Positions 7,066 through 12,401 of a DNA stretch of 12,401 nucleotides are shown here, one piece after another. The notes beneath the pieces were generated by a model that saw only the letters and a list, made by a program, of their open reading frames with translations, was not told the DNA's origin and searched no databases. The stretch spans positions 1-12,401 of the forward strand of contig JAHRVJ010000148.1 in the NCBI GenBank assembly GCA_019090765.1. Reading direction: 5' to 3'. Numbering within the stretch: the stretch's first letter is position 1; each line of letters opens with the position of its first letter. The translations under genes and the position numbers were made by a program. Source of the DNA: Ilumatobacteraceae bacterium (GTDB lineage: Bacteria; Actinomycetota; Acidimicrobiia; Acidimicrobiales; Ilumatobacteraceae).

Positions 7066-8816
7066 GAGAGCTCTCCGGCCTTTTCCTGCTGAGTGGGATG
7101 CAAGATGAGTTCGTCATTCGATTGACCCGCTGGGACCATGGGGAAGACGAGTTCAGATGCATCGGTGCGGAACTCGATGACCACGGGTCGATCGTTGATC
7201 GAGTTGGCCTTTTCGATCGCTGGGCCGACCTCTTCGGGTGACTCGACAAGAATGCCGACACACCCCATCGCCTCGGCCCACTTCACGAAATCGGGCAGCT
7301 TCTGGTCGAGCAAGACCCCCGAATAGCGCTCGTCGTAGAACATCTCTTGCCATTGGCGAACCATGCCGAGGTAGCTGTTGTTGAGCACCGCAACCTTGAT
7401 CGGTAATTCCTCGACGGCGGCCGTGACGAGTTCTTGGGCCGTCATCTGGAAGCAGCCGTCGCCATCAATTGCCCACACCACGCTGTCGGGCTTGGCGGCC
7501 TTGGCACCGATTGCGGCAGGAATTGAGTAGCCCATCGTGCCGAGGCCTCCCGAGTTGAGCCAGGTGTAAGGCTCATTGAATTGCCAGAAATGCGACGCGT
7601 ACATCTGATGCTGTCCGACGCCGGAGGCGACAATGGTGTGTTCCGGAGCGAGGTCGCTGAGCTGCTCAATGCAGTATTGCGGTTTCAGCGGCGCGCCTGG
7701 CTCAGCCGGCTCGTAGGTCATCGGGAACTGTTCACGCCAGCCCGAAACCTTGCTCTTCCAAGCCGAAGTGTCGGCCTGCACTGTTCCCGCGGCCAACAGG
7801 CTCTTGATCTCCTTAATGATCTCTTCGATCACATATTTGGCGTCGCCGACAATGGGTACATCGGGGCGCCGAACCTTGCCTTGCTCCGCCGGATCGATGT
7901 CGACGTGAATGATCTTTGCATCAGGAGCGAAAGAATCGACCTTGCCGGTGATGCGATCGTCGAATCGCGACCCGAGGGCGATTAGTAGGTCGCTCTTTTG
8001 CATCGCGGTCACGGCTGTCGCGTTGCCGTGCATCCCGGGCATGCCGATGCACAGCGGATGCTCGTCGGGGAAGGCGCCGCGGGCCATCAGCGTGGTCACA
8101 ACGTATGTGTCGATCAGTTCAGCCAGTTCGCGCAGAGCGTCGGCCGCCCGCGACTTCAAGATGCCGCCGCCGGCGTAGATGATGGGGCGTTCGGACGCGA
8201 GGATCGTCCGCGCGGCTTCCTTGATCATTCGTGCGTGGCCCTTGACGTTCGGGCGATACCCGGGCAACGACGCGAGCACCTCCTCGTCGGTTGGCCAGGT
8301 CCAGGTCATCTCGTTCTGCAGACAGTCTTTCGGGATGTCGATCAGTGTCGGCCCGGGACGCCCTGTTGTGGCGATGTGAAACGCCTGGCGCACGGCCATC
8401 GGGATGTCTTGAGCCGACATCACGAGTTCGTTGTGCTTTGTGCAAGCCCGGGTAATGCCCACCGTGTCGCATTCCTGGAACGCGTCGGTGCCGATCGCGG
8501 CGGTTCCCACCTGACCCGTGATTGCGACCATCGGAATCGAGTCCATGTAGGCATCCATCAGCGGCGTCACCAAGTTGGTGGCTGCCGGGCCGGAGGTCAC
8601 CATCGTGACCCCGGGCTTGCCCGACACCTGTGCGTACCCCTCGGCCATGTGGCCGGCACCCTGTTCGTGGCGAACAAGGACGTGACGGATATCGCTATCG
8701 ACCAATGGGTCGTATGCCGGAAGGATGCACCCGCCCGGATAGCCGAAGATCAGTTCGACGTTCTCATGTTCCAATGCTCTGATCAGCGCCTGGGCGCCGG
8801 TGATTCGTTCAGTCAT
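7062..8816 (-). CDS. ilvB: Acetolactate synthase large (catalytic) subunit
   Basis: Thiamine-diphosphate, FAD and Mg-dependent enzyme joining pyruvate with pyruvate or 2-oxobutyrate, the first committed step to valine, leucine and isoleucine. All 584 residues fit: the catalytic Glu51 in VRHEQGAGHMAEGYA, VTSGPAATNLVTPLMDAYMDS, the FAD domain with ALGSRFDDRITG (280-291) and HVDIDPAE, and the ThDP/Mg motif starting at GDG 452-454 and ending NN 479-480, followed by SYLGMVRQWQ. Length is normal for the family. ATG 8816 has AGGAAG seven bases upstream. A long leader with a peptide and terminator hairpin precedes it, implying attenuation by branched-chain amino acid supply. It overlaps ilvN by four bases. 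Catabolic acetolactate synthases lack the ilvN partner and are less likely. Confidence 0.98.
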   Translation of the reverse strand: MTERITGAQALIRALEHENVELIFGYPGGCILPAYDPLVDSDIRHVLVRHEQGAGHMAEGYAQVSGKPGVTMVTSGPAATNLVTPLMDAYMDSIPMVAITGQVGTAAIGTDAFQECDTVGITRACTKHNELVMSAQDIPMAVRQAFHIATTGRPGPTLIDIPKDCLQNEMTWTWPTDEEVLASLPGYRPNVKGHARMIKEAARTILASERPIIYAGGGILKSRAADALRELAELIDTYVVTTLMARGAFPDEHPLCIGMPGMHGNATAVTAMQKSDLLIALGSRFDDRITGKVDSFAPDAKIIHVDIDPAEQGKVRRPDVPIVGDAKYVIEEIIKEIKSLLAAGTVQADTSAWKSKVSGWREQFPMTYEPAEPGAPLKPQYCIEQLSDLAPEHTIVASGVGQHQMYASHFWQFNEPYTWLNSGGLGTMGYSIPAAIGAKAAKPDSVVWAIDGDGCFQMTAQELVTAAVEELPIKVAVLNNSYLGMVRQWQEMFYDERYSGVLLDQKLPDFVKWAEAMGCVGILVESPEEVGPAIEKANSINDRPVVIEFRTDASELVFPMVPAGQSNDELILHPTQQEKAGELS

Positions 8817-8823
8817 GACTGTG

Positions 8824-8844
8824 CTTCCTGATGAGTCTTCCTGA
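8824..8844 (-). promoter_or_regulatory. ilvB ribosome binding site, duplicated
   Basis: Read on the minus strand, TCAGGAAG occurs twice, 13 bases apart (8844-8837 and 8831-8824). The downstream copy puts AGGAAG seven bases before the ilvB ATG and is the probable Shine-Dalgarno site. The upstream copy is too far away to act directly and may be a standby site or chance. Confidence 0.55.
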
Positions 8845-8891
8845 TTATTTCGCTGGGGTGTTAATGACGTTGGGCTTCATCGAATGATCCC

Positions 8892-8926
8892 GAAAAAGCA
8901 AACGACCTCCCATTCTGGGAGGTCGT
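8892..8926 (-). terminator. Intrinsic terminator/attenuator upstream of ilvB
   Basis: On the minus strand the RNA forms a perfect 11-bp stem, ACGACCUCCCA pairing with UGGGAGGUCGU, with a three-base loop (GAA), followed by UUGCUUUUUC. That is a Rho-independent terminator lying inside the ilvB leader, 76 bases before the ilvB start and 28 bases after the leader-peptide stop codon. Its position between a branched-chain-rich leader peptide and ilvB makes it a conditional attenuator. It would also stop read-through from folD. Confidence 0.85.
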
Positions 8927-8927
8927 G

Positions 8928-8956
8928 AGCACGCGTGGCGTTGGGGCCAGCGTGCT
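8928..8956 (-). promoter_or_regulatory. Leader hairpin overlapping the leader-peptide stop codon
   Basis: The minus-strand RNA can form a stem of 11 pairs with one bulged C: AGCACGCUGGC with GCCACGCGUGCU around a six-base loop (CCCAAC). Its 5' arm includes two bases of the leader UAG stop, so a ribosome finishing or stalled on the leader would melt it. It sits one base before the terminator hairpin. This fits a pause or competing structure of an attenuator, although I could not find a convincing antiterminator pairing by eye. Confidence 0.65.
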
Positions 8957-9005
8957 ACCGGATAATTACTACAAGCAAGTTGGGGACGCGACACGATGCG
9001 TTCAC
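8955..9005 (-). CDS. ilv leader peptide (Leu-Leu-Val-Val-Ile-Ile)
   Basis: A 16-codon open frame from GTG 9005: VNASCRVPNLLVVIIR, then TAG. The six codons TTG CTT GTA GTA ATT ATC near the end name exactly the three amino acids made by the downstream pathway, two of each, just before a hairpin and an intrinsic terminator. This is the hallmark of a transcription-attenuation leader, as known for ilvB operons in other Actinobacteria and for ilv operons in enterobacteria. There is no good Shine-Dalgarno site, but a candidate -10 hexamer ends 7 bases upstream, so transcription would begin at or next to the GTG and the leader would be read as a leaderless message. No in-frame ATG lies upstream. The peptide probably has no function beyond ribosome sensing. 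Confidence 0.82.
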   Translation of the reverse strand: MNASCRVPNLLVVIIR

Positions 9006-9012
9006 GCATCCA

Positions 9013-9041
9013 ATAGTGCCATGATGGCTGTTGAAACGCAA
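9013..9041 (-). promoter_or_regulatory. Candidate ilvBNC promoter
   Basis: Minus strand: TTGCGT (9041-9036), a 17-base spacer, then CACTAT (9018-9013). The -10 ends 7 bases before the leader-peptide GTG. The elements match only partly (TTG of the -35; A2, A5 and T6 of the -10), but spacing is ideal and the place, starting 10 bases after the folD stop codon, is sensible. It gives a leader of about 190 bases before ilvB. Confidence 0.5.
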
Positions 9042-9051
9042 CCCGTCACCG

Positions 9052-9909
9052 TCACGCCGGAAACGCACCCTGCAGCTGAGCTGCAGTGAGCGTGTTCTCC
9101 ATCAGGCAGGCAATCGTCATCGGGCCGGTGCCCCCAGGCATCGGAGTGATCCAGCCGGCTACGTCGCTGACGGGCTCGTAGTCGACGTCGCCGACGATGC
9201 CGTCCTCAGTACGCGACACACCCACATCGATCACCGTTGCACCGGGCTTAATCATGTCGGCGGTGATCATCCGCGCCTGGCCAGCAGCTCCGACCACGAT
9301 GTCGGCCTCGCGAACCACCGCGGCCATGTCGGCCGTTCTCGAATGCGCCATAGTGACGGTCGCGTCAACCCCTTTGCGAGCGAGAAGCAACGACAGTGGC
9401 AGACCGACCAAGGTTGACCGGCCAATGACAACGGCGCGCTTCCCGCTGGTTTCGATGTCATAACGCTCGAGCAGGCGCATCACTCCGAGTGGTGTGCACC
9501 CCACGAGACCCGGTCGGCCGCGTACAAGGCGGCCCATCGAACGTTCGGTTAGGCCGTCAACGTCCTTCTTCGGCGGAATCAAATCAATCACAGGTTCCGG
9601 GTTGAGGCCATCGGGTAGCGGGAGTTGCACCAGAATCCCGTGTACCGAATCATCGAGGGCGAGTCCCCGCACCACGGATTCAACTTCGGCCTGGGTAGCG
9701 GTGGCCTCTAAGTCGACGTGCCGGGAAGTCAGACCAGCCTCGCTGGCCTTCTTGTGCTTCATTCGCACGTAGCGCTGGCTTGGCGCGTCGTCGCCGACGA
9801 GCACCGTAGCGAGGCAAATATCGGGTGAGTTTTCTGCCTCAATCCGATTGCGCAGCCCGGCAACGATCTCGTCGCGCAACCCATTTCCATCCATCACGAC
9901 AGCCGTCAT
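9052..9909 (-). CDS. folD: Bifunctional methylenetetrahydrofolate dehydrogenase/cyclohydrolase
   Basis: Interconverts 5,10-methylene-, methenyl- and 10-formyl-tetrahydrofolate using NADP, feeding purine, formyl-Met and methionine chemistry. The 285 residues are standard length. Catalytic Tyr47 and Lys51 sit in RYVRMKHKKASEAG, then GILVQLPLP (91-99), the folate-side loop PPKKDVDGL (112-120), the nucleotide-binding segment VVIGRSTLVGLPLSLLL (160-176), and the C-terminal signature TPMPGGTGPMT (255-265), where the commoner residue is Val. ATG 9909 has no Shine-Dalgarno site but TATCCT ends 7 bases upstream, suggesting a leaderless mRNA. It lies 53 bases after ino1 on the same strand and may also receive read-through. 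Downstream is the ilv leader. Confidence 0.97.
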   Translation of the reverse strand: MTAVVMDGNGLRDEIVAGLRNRIEAENSPDICLATVLVGDDAPSQRYVRMKHKKASEAGLTSRHVDLEATATQAEVESVVRGLALDDSVHGILVQLPLPDGLNPEPVIDLIPPKKDVDGLTERSMGRLVRGRPGLVGCTPLGVMRLLERYDIETSGKRAVVIGRSTLVGLPLSLLLARKGVDATVTMAHSRTADMAAVVREADIVVGAAGQARMITADMIKPGATVIDVGVSRTEDGIVGDVDYEPVSDVAGWITPMPGGTGPMTIACLMENTLTAAQLQGAFPA

Positions 9910-9916
9910 AGTGGTG

Positions 9917-9922
9917 AGGATA
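9917..9922 (-). promoter_or_regulatory. Candidate folD -10 element
   Basis: Minus strand TATCCT, with 7 bases (CACCACT) before the folD ATG. No convincing -35 is seen. The spacing predicts transcription starting at or near the A of the ATG. Confidence 0.45.
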
Positions 9923-9962
9923 CGACAATGATCACTGCGGGCTGGAAAGCGTCGGCGTGGGC

Positions 9963-11264
9963 TCAGCCTGCTTCGGAGTGAGTAACGGGCTGCTCACCCA
10001 TCCATTCACGAAGCGTGTTCTTCAGCTTGGTCTGTTGGATGAACAGGTCGCTCTCAGCAGGTGCGTCGCCAGCGGCTTGCGGCGCCTTGAGGTAGAAGCT
10101 CAACCATTCCTGCACACCGGCTTCGCCAGCGCGATGAGCGAGGTCCATGAACAGGGCCAGGTCGAGCACGATAGGCGCGGCGAGGATGGAGTCGCGGCAC
10201 AGGAAGTCGACCTTGATCTGCATCGGGTACCCGAGCCAACCGAAGATGTCGATCGCATCCCAACCCTCTTTGTTGTCACCACGGGGTGGGTAGTAGTTGA
10301 TCCGCACGACGTGATCGATGTTGCCATAGAGGTCGGGGTAGACCTCGGGCTGCAAGATGCCGTCGAGCACGCCGAGCTTGGATACTTCTTTGGACTTGAA
10401 GTTCTCCGGGTCGTCGAGTACTTCGCCGTCACGGTTGCCGAGGATGTTGGTTGAGTACCAGCCGCGCATCCCGAGCATCCGGGCTTTGAAACCAGGCGCC
10501 AGCATTGTCTTCATCAGGGTCTGGCCCGTCTTGAAGTCCTTTCCGGCAATGGGCACGTTGCGAGTCTTGGACAACTCGATCATGCAGTCGAGGTCGACGC
10601 TGAGGTTCGGGGCGCCGTTGGCGAACGGCACATCTGACTGCAGAGCCGCATAGACATAGATTTGGCTTGGCGAAATGTTGTCGTCGTTGTCCTTCAGGCC
10701 TTGTTCGAAGGCCGCCACGGACGCGTGAACGTCCGAAGGTTCCTGGTAGGCCTCAGTCGAGCCGCACCACACCATTACGAGCCGGTCGCATCCGTTCTCG
10801 GCCTTGAACGTGGCGATGTCGTCGATTATCGCCATCGCCTGATCCCACTTGTTGGGGATGTCCTTGACGCGCACGCCATCAAGACGAGATACCCAACGCT
10901 GATCGAAGACAGCGTCCATCGGTACAACCGATTCGAGCTCACTTGAAATCTCCGCGAGGTCGGCTCCTTCGAGTACGCCAGCGGTACGAGCGGCTTCGAG
11001 CGCGTTCGGTGAGATTGGGTCCCAGCCGCCAAAGACCAGATCATCAAGGCTGGCGAGGGGGACAAACTCCCGGATCAATGGGTTGCGATTCTCTTCTTTT
11101 GTGCCGAGGCGAATGTGCGCCATCTGTGAGACGGAGCCAATGGGCGGCGTCAGGCCCTTGCGGGCGGCGAGCACTCCGGCGATGAAGGTTGAGGAAACGG
11201 CGCCGAGGCCGGGCGTGAGGACACCCAGGCGGCCTGAGGCGGGAGCGATCTGTCGTGCAGTCAT
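9963..11264 (-). CDS. ino1: Inositol-3-phosphate synthase (long, Bacteroides-like type)
   Basis: NAD-dependent enzyme converting glucose 6-phosphate to 1D-myo-inositol 3-phosphate, the source of phosphatidylinositol and, in many Actinobacteria, mycothiol. The 433-residue protein has an N-terminal nucleotide-binding turn LTPGLGAVSST (15-25). Catalytic-domain motifs are VPIAGKDFKTGQTLMKT (237-253, with Lys242 and Lys246), GWYSTNILGNRDGEVLDDP, RINYYPPRGDNKEGWD, and GYPMQIKVDFLCRDSILAAPIVLDL (345-369, with Lys351). It is longer than the roughly 367-residue mycobacterial Ino1 and resembles, from memory, the form found in Bacteroidetes and some Actinobacteria. The frame is open to 11549, but ATG 11264 fits the family, and TATCAT ends 7 bases upstream. 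It is divergent from a LysR gene that may control it. Confidence 0.94.
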   Translation of the reverse strand: MTARQIAPASGRLGVLTPGLGAVSSTFIAGVLAARKGLTPPIGSVSQMAHIRLGTKEENRNPLIREFVPLASLDDLVFGGWDPISPNALEAARTAGVLEGADLAEISSELESVVPMDAVFDQRWVSRLDGVRVKDIPNKWDQAMAIIDDIATFKAENGCDRLVMVWCGSTEAYQEPSDVHASVAAFEQGLKDNDDNISPSQIYVYAALQSDVPFANGAPNLSVDLDCMIELSKTRNVPIAGKDFKTGQTLMKTMLAPGFKARMLGMRGWYSTNILGNRDGEVLDDPENFKSKEVSKLGVLDGILQPEVYPDLYGNIDHVVRINYYPPRGDNKEGWDAIDIFGWLGYPMQIKVDFLCRDSILAAPIVLDLALFMDLAHRAGEAGVQEWLSFYLKAPQAAGDAPAESDLFIQQTKLKNTLREWMGEQPVTHSEAG

Positions 11265-11271
11265 TCCGACG

Positions 11272-11277
11272 ATGATA
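11272..11277 (-). promoter_or_regulatory. Candidate ino1 -10 element
   Basis: Minus strand TATCAT followed by 7 bases (CGTCGGA) and the ino1 ATG. There is no clear -35, which would suit an activator-dependent promoter. A leaderless transcript is predicted. Confidence 0.5.
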
Positions 11278-11300
11278 AGTGATAATTGTGCGATCGTTCT

Positions 11301-11317
11301 AATTGTGAAGCACAACT
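11301..11317. promoter_or_regulatory. Candidate LysR-type operator
   Basis: The palindrome TTGTG-AAG-CACAA (11303-11315) has the T-N11-A form typical of LysR-type sites and extends imperfectly to 17 bases. AATTGTG recurs 17 bases upstream (11284-11290 and 11301-11307). It lies in the 70-base gap between divergent ino1 and the LysR gene, about 45 bases upstream of the predicted ino1 start and just upstream of the lysR -10. That is the standard place for autoregulation plus control of the neighbour. Confidence 0.55.
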
Positions 11318-11321
11318 GAAC

Positions 11322-11327
11322 TATATT
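11322..11327 (+). promoter_or_regulatory. Candidate lysR -10 element
   Basis: TATATT, a near-consensus -10, ends 7 bases before GTG 11335. No Shine-Dalgarno site precedes that GTG, so a leaderless mRNA is likely. The -35 region is weak and overlaps the palindromic candidate operator. Confidence 0.55.
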
Positions 11328-11334
11328 TCCTCGG

Positions 11335-12216
11335 GTGCGGCCACTGCCAGACCTCTCGATTCGCCAGCTTGAGTATCTCGTTGCGGTTGTTGAAGAACCC
11401 ACCTGGGCAATCGCGGCCGAGCGGGTGGGCGTCAGCGCTTCGGCGCTGTCGCAGGGTTTGGCCGAACTTGAGCGTCGGCTCGGAGTTGCCCTGTTCGAGC
11501 GCGAAGGGCGACGCCGGGCAATCCGCGACAGTGCCGCGCCAGTGATCACTCATGCCCGACAAGTGCTTGCTCTAACCGGCGACTTGGCAGACTGGTCTCA
11601 CCGCATCCAAAGCGGCCGCAGCGGTCGACTTCGTTTGGGCATGATCGATGCTGCGGCCGTAGTCCATTTCCCTGAAGAGCTACGCACCTTCCGAGCCACT
11701 CACCCCGACGTCGAGTTGCTACTCCGAGTATCGCCGTCGGCACAACTGCTTGAGCTGCTGGTGGCGGGCGAACTCGATATCGCAGTCTGCGTTGAGCCTC
11801 CCGAACCGATCCAGGGCATCACGTGCGAACCGCTGCTCTCGGAGAAACTAGCGGTGTACGGACCTCCCGGCGTAAGTGTCGGCCGGCCCTCCACCTGGGG
11901 GCCATGGGTGTTGTTCCCGGCGGGATCACACACGCGGTCGGTGATCGTCGACACGTTGAGCCAACTAGGGGCGCCGATCGATGTGGTGGCGGAAAGCCAC
12001 CAGCCTGAGGTGCTTCGAGAAATGGTCCGGCTTGATACCGGATGGACCGTACTGCCGATATCGCAAGCCGAACATGGAGACCGTCCGCTGAGCGGAGGGA
12101 AGGCACTCACCGCTCGTCAACTGGTAGTGGCCACGCGGGTCGGCCCACTCCTCAACCCCGTTGTCGAACAGTTGGCGCTACTGCTCACGCAGCGGTCAAG
12201 GTCACAGGAACCGTGA
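11335..12216 (+). CDS. LysR-type transcriptional regulator
   Basis: A 293-residue DNA-binding regulator. The winged helix-turn-helix fills about residues 8-65: LSIRQLEYLVAVVEEPTWAIAAERVGVSASALSQGL, with the recognition helix around SASALSQGLAELERRLG, then VALFEREGRR. The linker helix runs about 68-93. The periplasmic-binding-protein-like effector domain begins near GRLRLGMIDAAAVVHFPEELRTF (about 96 on) and includes LLELLVAGELDIAVCVEP and REMVRLDTGWTVLP. The effector is unknown. GTG 11335 is chosen because the HTH starts directly after it and a TATATT box lies 7 bases upstream. Divergent from ino1 with only 70 bases between, it is a candidate regulator of inositol synthesis and of itself; that link is inferred from position. 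Its last 32 bases overlap the convergent gene at the right edge. Confidence 0.92.
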   Translation: MRPLPDLSIRQLEYLVAVVEEPTWAIAAERVGVSASALSQGLAELERRLGVALFEREGRRRAIRDSAAPVITHARQVLALTGDLADWSHRIQSGRSGRLRLGMIDAAAVVHFPEELRTFRATHPDVELLLRVSPSAQLLELLVAGELDIAVCVEPPEPIQGITCEPLLSEKLAVYGPPGVSVGRPSTWGPWVLFPAGSHTRSVIVDTLSQLGAPIDVVAESHQPEVLREMVRLDTGWTVLPISQAEHGDRPLSGGKALTARQLVVATRVGPLLNPVVEQLALLLTQRSRSQEP

Positions 12217-12401
12217 TATTCGGGTCGGCAGTCTGAAAGTCGAGTACGGGTGTGGGGCCGGCACACGAATAGGTGACGCCGTTAATCGGCGAACCGTTCA
12301 GGAACCCGTTCGCGATGTCGGAGCCACCCACGGTGGTGCCGCCGACGGTGATCGTGACCTCGAGTGCATTCACATCGGCCGATGTGGTCAATACGCCCTC
12401 G
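12185..12401 (-). CDS. C-terminal part of an unknown beta-rich protein, cut by window edge
   Basis: The frame is open from the right edge to a TGA at 12185-12187, giving at least 71 residues. A TTG at 12391 could be a start, but the frame continues through it, so this is probably the C-terminus of a longer protein. Composition is rich in Thr, Val, Gly, Asn and Ser with alternating hydrophobic residues (VTITVGGTTVGGSDIANGF, ITVPVTLTAA) and one Cys, as in secreted or surface beta-sandwich proteins. I recognise no family. It converges with the LysR gene, and the two stop regions overlap by 32 bases. Confidence 0.6.
   Translation of the reverse strand, partial: EGVLTTSADVNALEVTITVGGTTVGGSDIANGFLNGSPINGVTYSCAGPTPVLDFQTADPNITVPVTLTAA

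Noticed and set aside
8845..9009. 54-codon ATG frame on the minus strand overlapping the ilv leader
   Set aside because: It reads straight through both hairpins and has Arg/Pro/Cys-rich random composition; the overlapping GTG frame with LLVVII explains the region far better.
9003..9023. Six-codon ATG frame (MALLDA) just upstream of the leader peptide
   Set aside because: It overlaps the proposed -10 and would lie upstream of the predicted transcription start.
11265..11549. Upstream extension of the ino1 frame
   Set aside because: It runs antisense to the LysR HTH region and is Arg/Ser-rich shadow sequence; ATG 11264 fits the family and a promoter box.
1..12401. tRNA/rRNA genes, CRISPR arrays, insertion sequences, prophage or toxin-antitoxin modules
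   Set aside because: No cloverleaf, spaced repeats, transposase or phage motifs were seen; the window is almost fully explained by housekeeping genes.

Overview
The window reads as a core-metabolism stretch of a high-GC actinobacterial chromosome. Evidence for this is an actinobacterial-type phosphoserine aminotransferase, a proteasome-assembly-chaperone-like PAC2 protein, an ilvB-ilvN-ilvC operon, frequent GTG starts and several promoters that imply leaderless mRNAs. A lineage near Acidimicrobiia is plausible, but that is inference. I see no mobile elements, CRISPR arrays, tRNA or rRNA genes, and no obvious new multi-gene system.

Layout, left to right. (1) The 3' part of a multi-pass membrane protein gene (+, cut by the window edge) converges with a class I aminotransferase gene (-, aspartate aminotransferase type). 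(2) The aminotransferase is divergent from serC (+), which is followed by a PAC2-family gene (+). (3) The PAC2 gene converges with a long minus-strand block. Read in transcription order, this block is ino1 (inositol-3-phosphate synthase), folD (one-carbon folate enzyme), an ilv leader with attenuator, ilvB, ilvN, ilvC, and then metY (O-acetylhomoserine sulfhydrylase). (4) A LysR-type regulator gene (+) is divergent from ino1. Its 3' end overlaps that of a convergent gene cut by the right edge.

The best regulatory find is the 235-base gap between folD and ilvB. It holds a promoter (TTGCGT, 17 bases, CACTAT) that would start the transcript at or next to a GTG codon. That GTG opens a 16-codon leader peptide ending Leu-Leu-Val-Val-Ile-Ile-Arg-stop. 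A hairpin follows that overlaps the leader stop codon, then a perfect 11-bp hairpin with a U-rich tail. This is the classic arrangement for branched-chain amino acid attenuation of ilvBNC.

Four starts (ilv leader peptide, folD, ino1, lysR) have a -10-like hexamer ending exactly 7 bases upstream, which points to leaderless transcripts. ilvB, ilvN and ilvC show overlapping or nearly abutting ends with good Shine-Dalgarno sequences, so they look translationally coupled. metY appears to have its own promoter.

Together the genes supply Ser, Asp/Glu-linked amino groups, Val/Ile/Leu precursors, homocysteine/Met, formyl/methylene-folate units and inositol phosphate.
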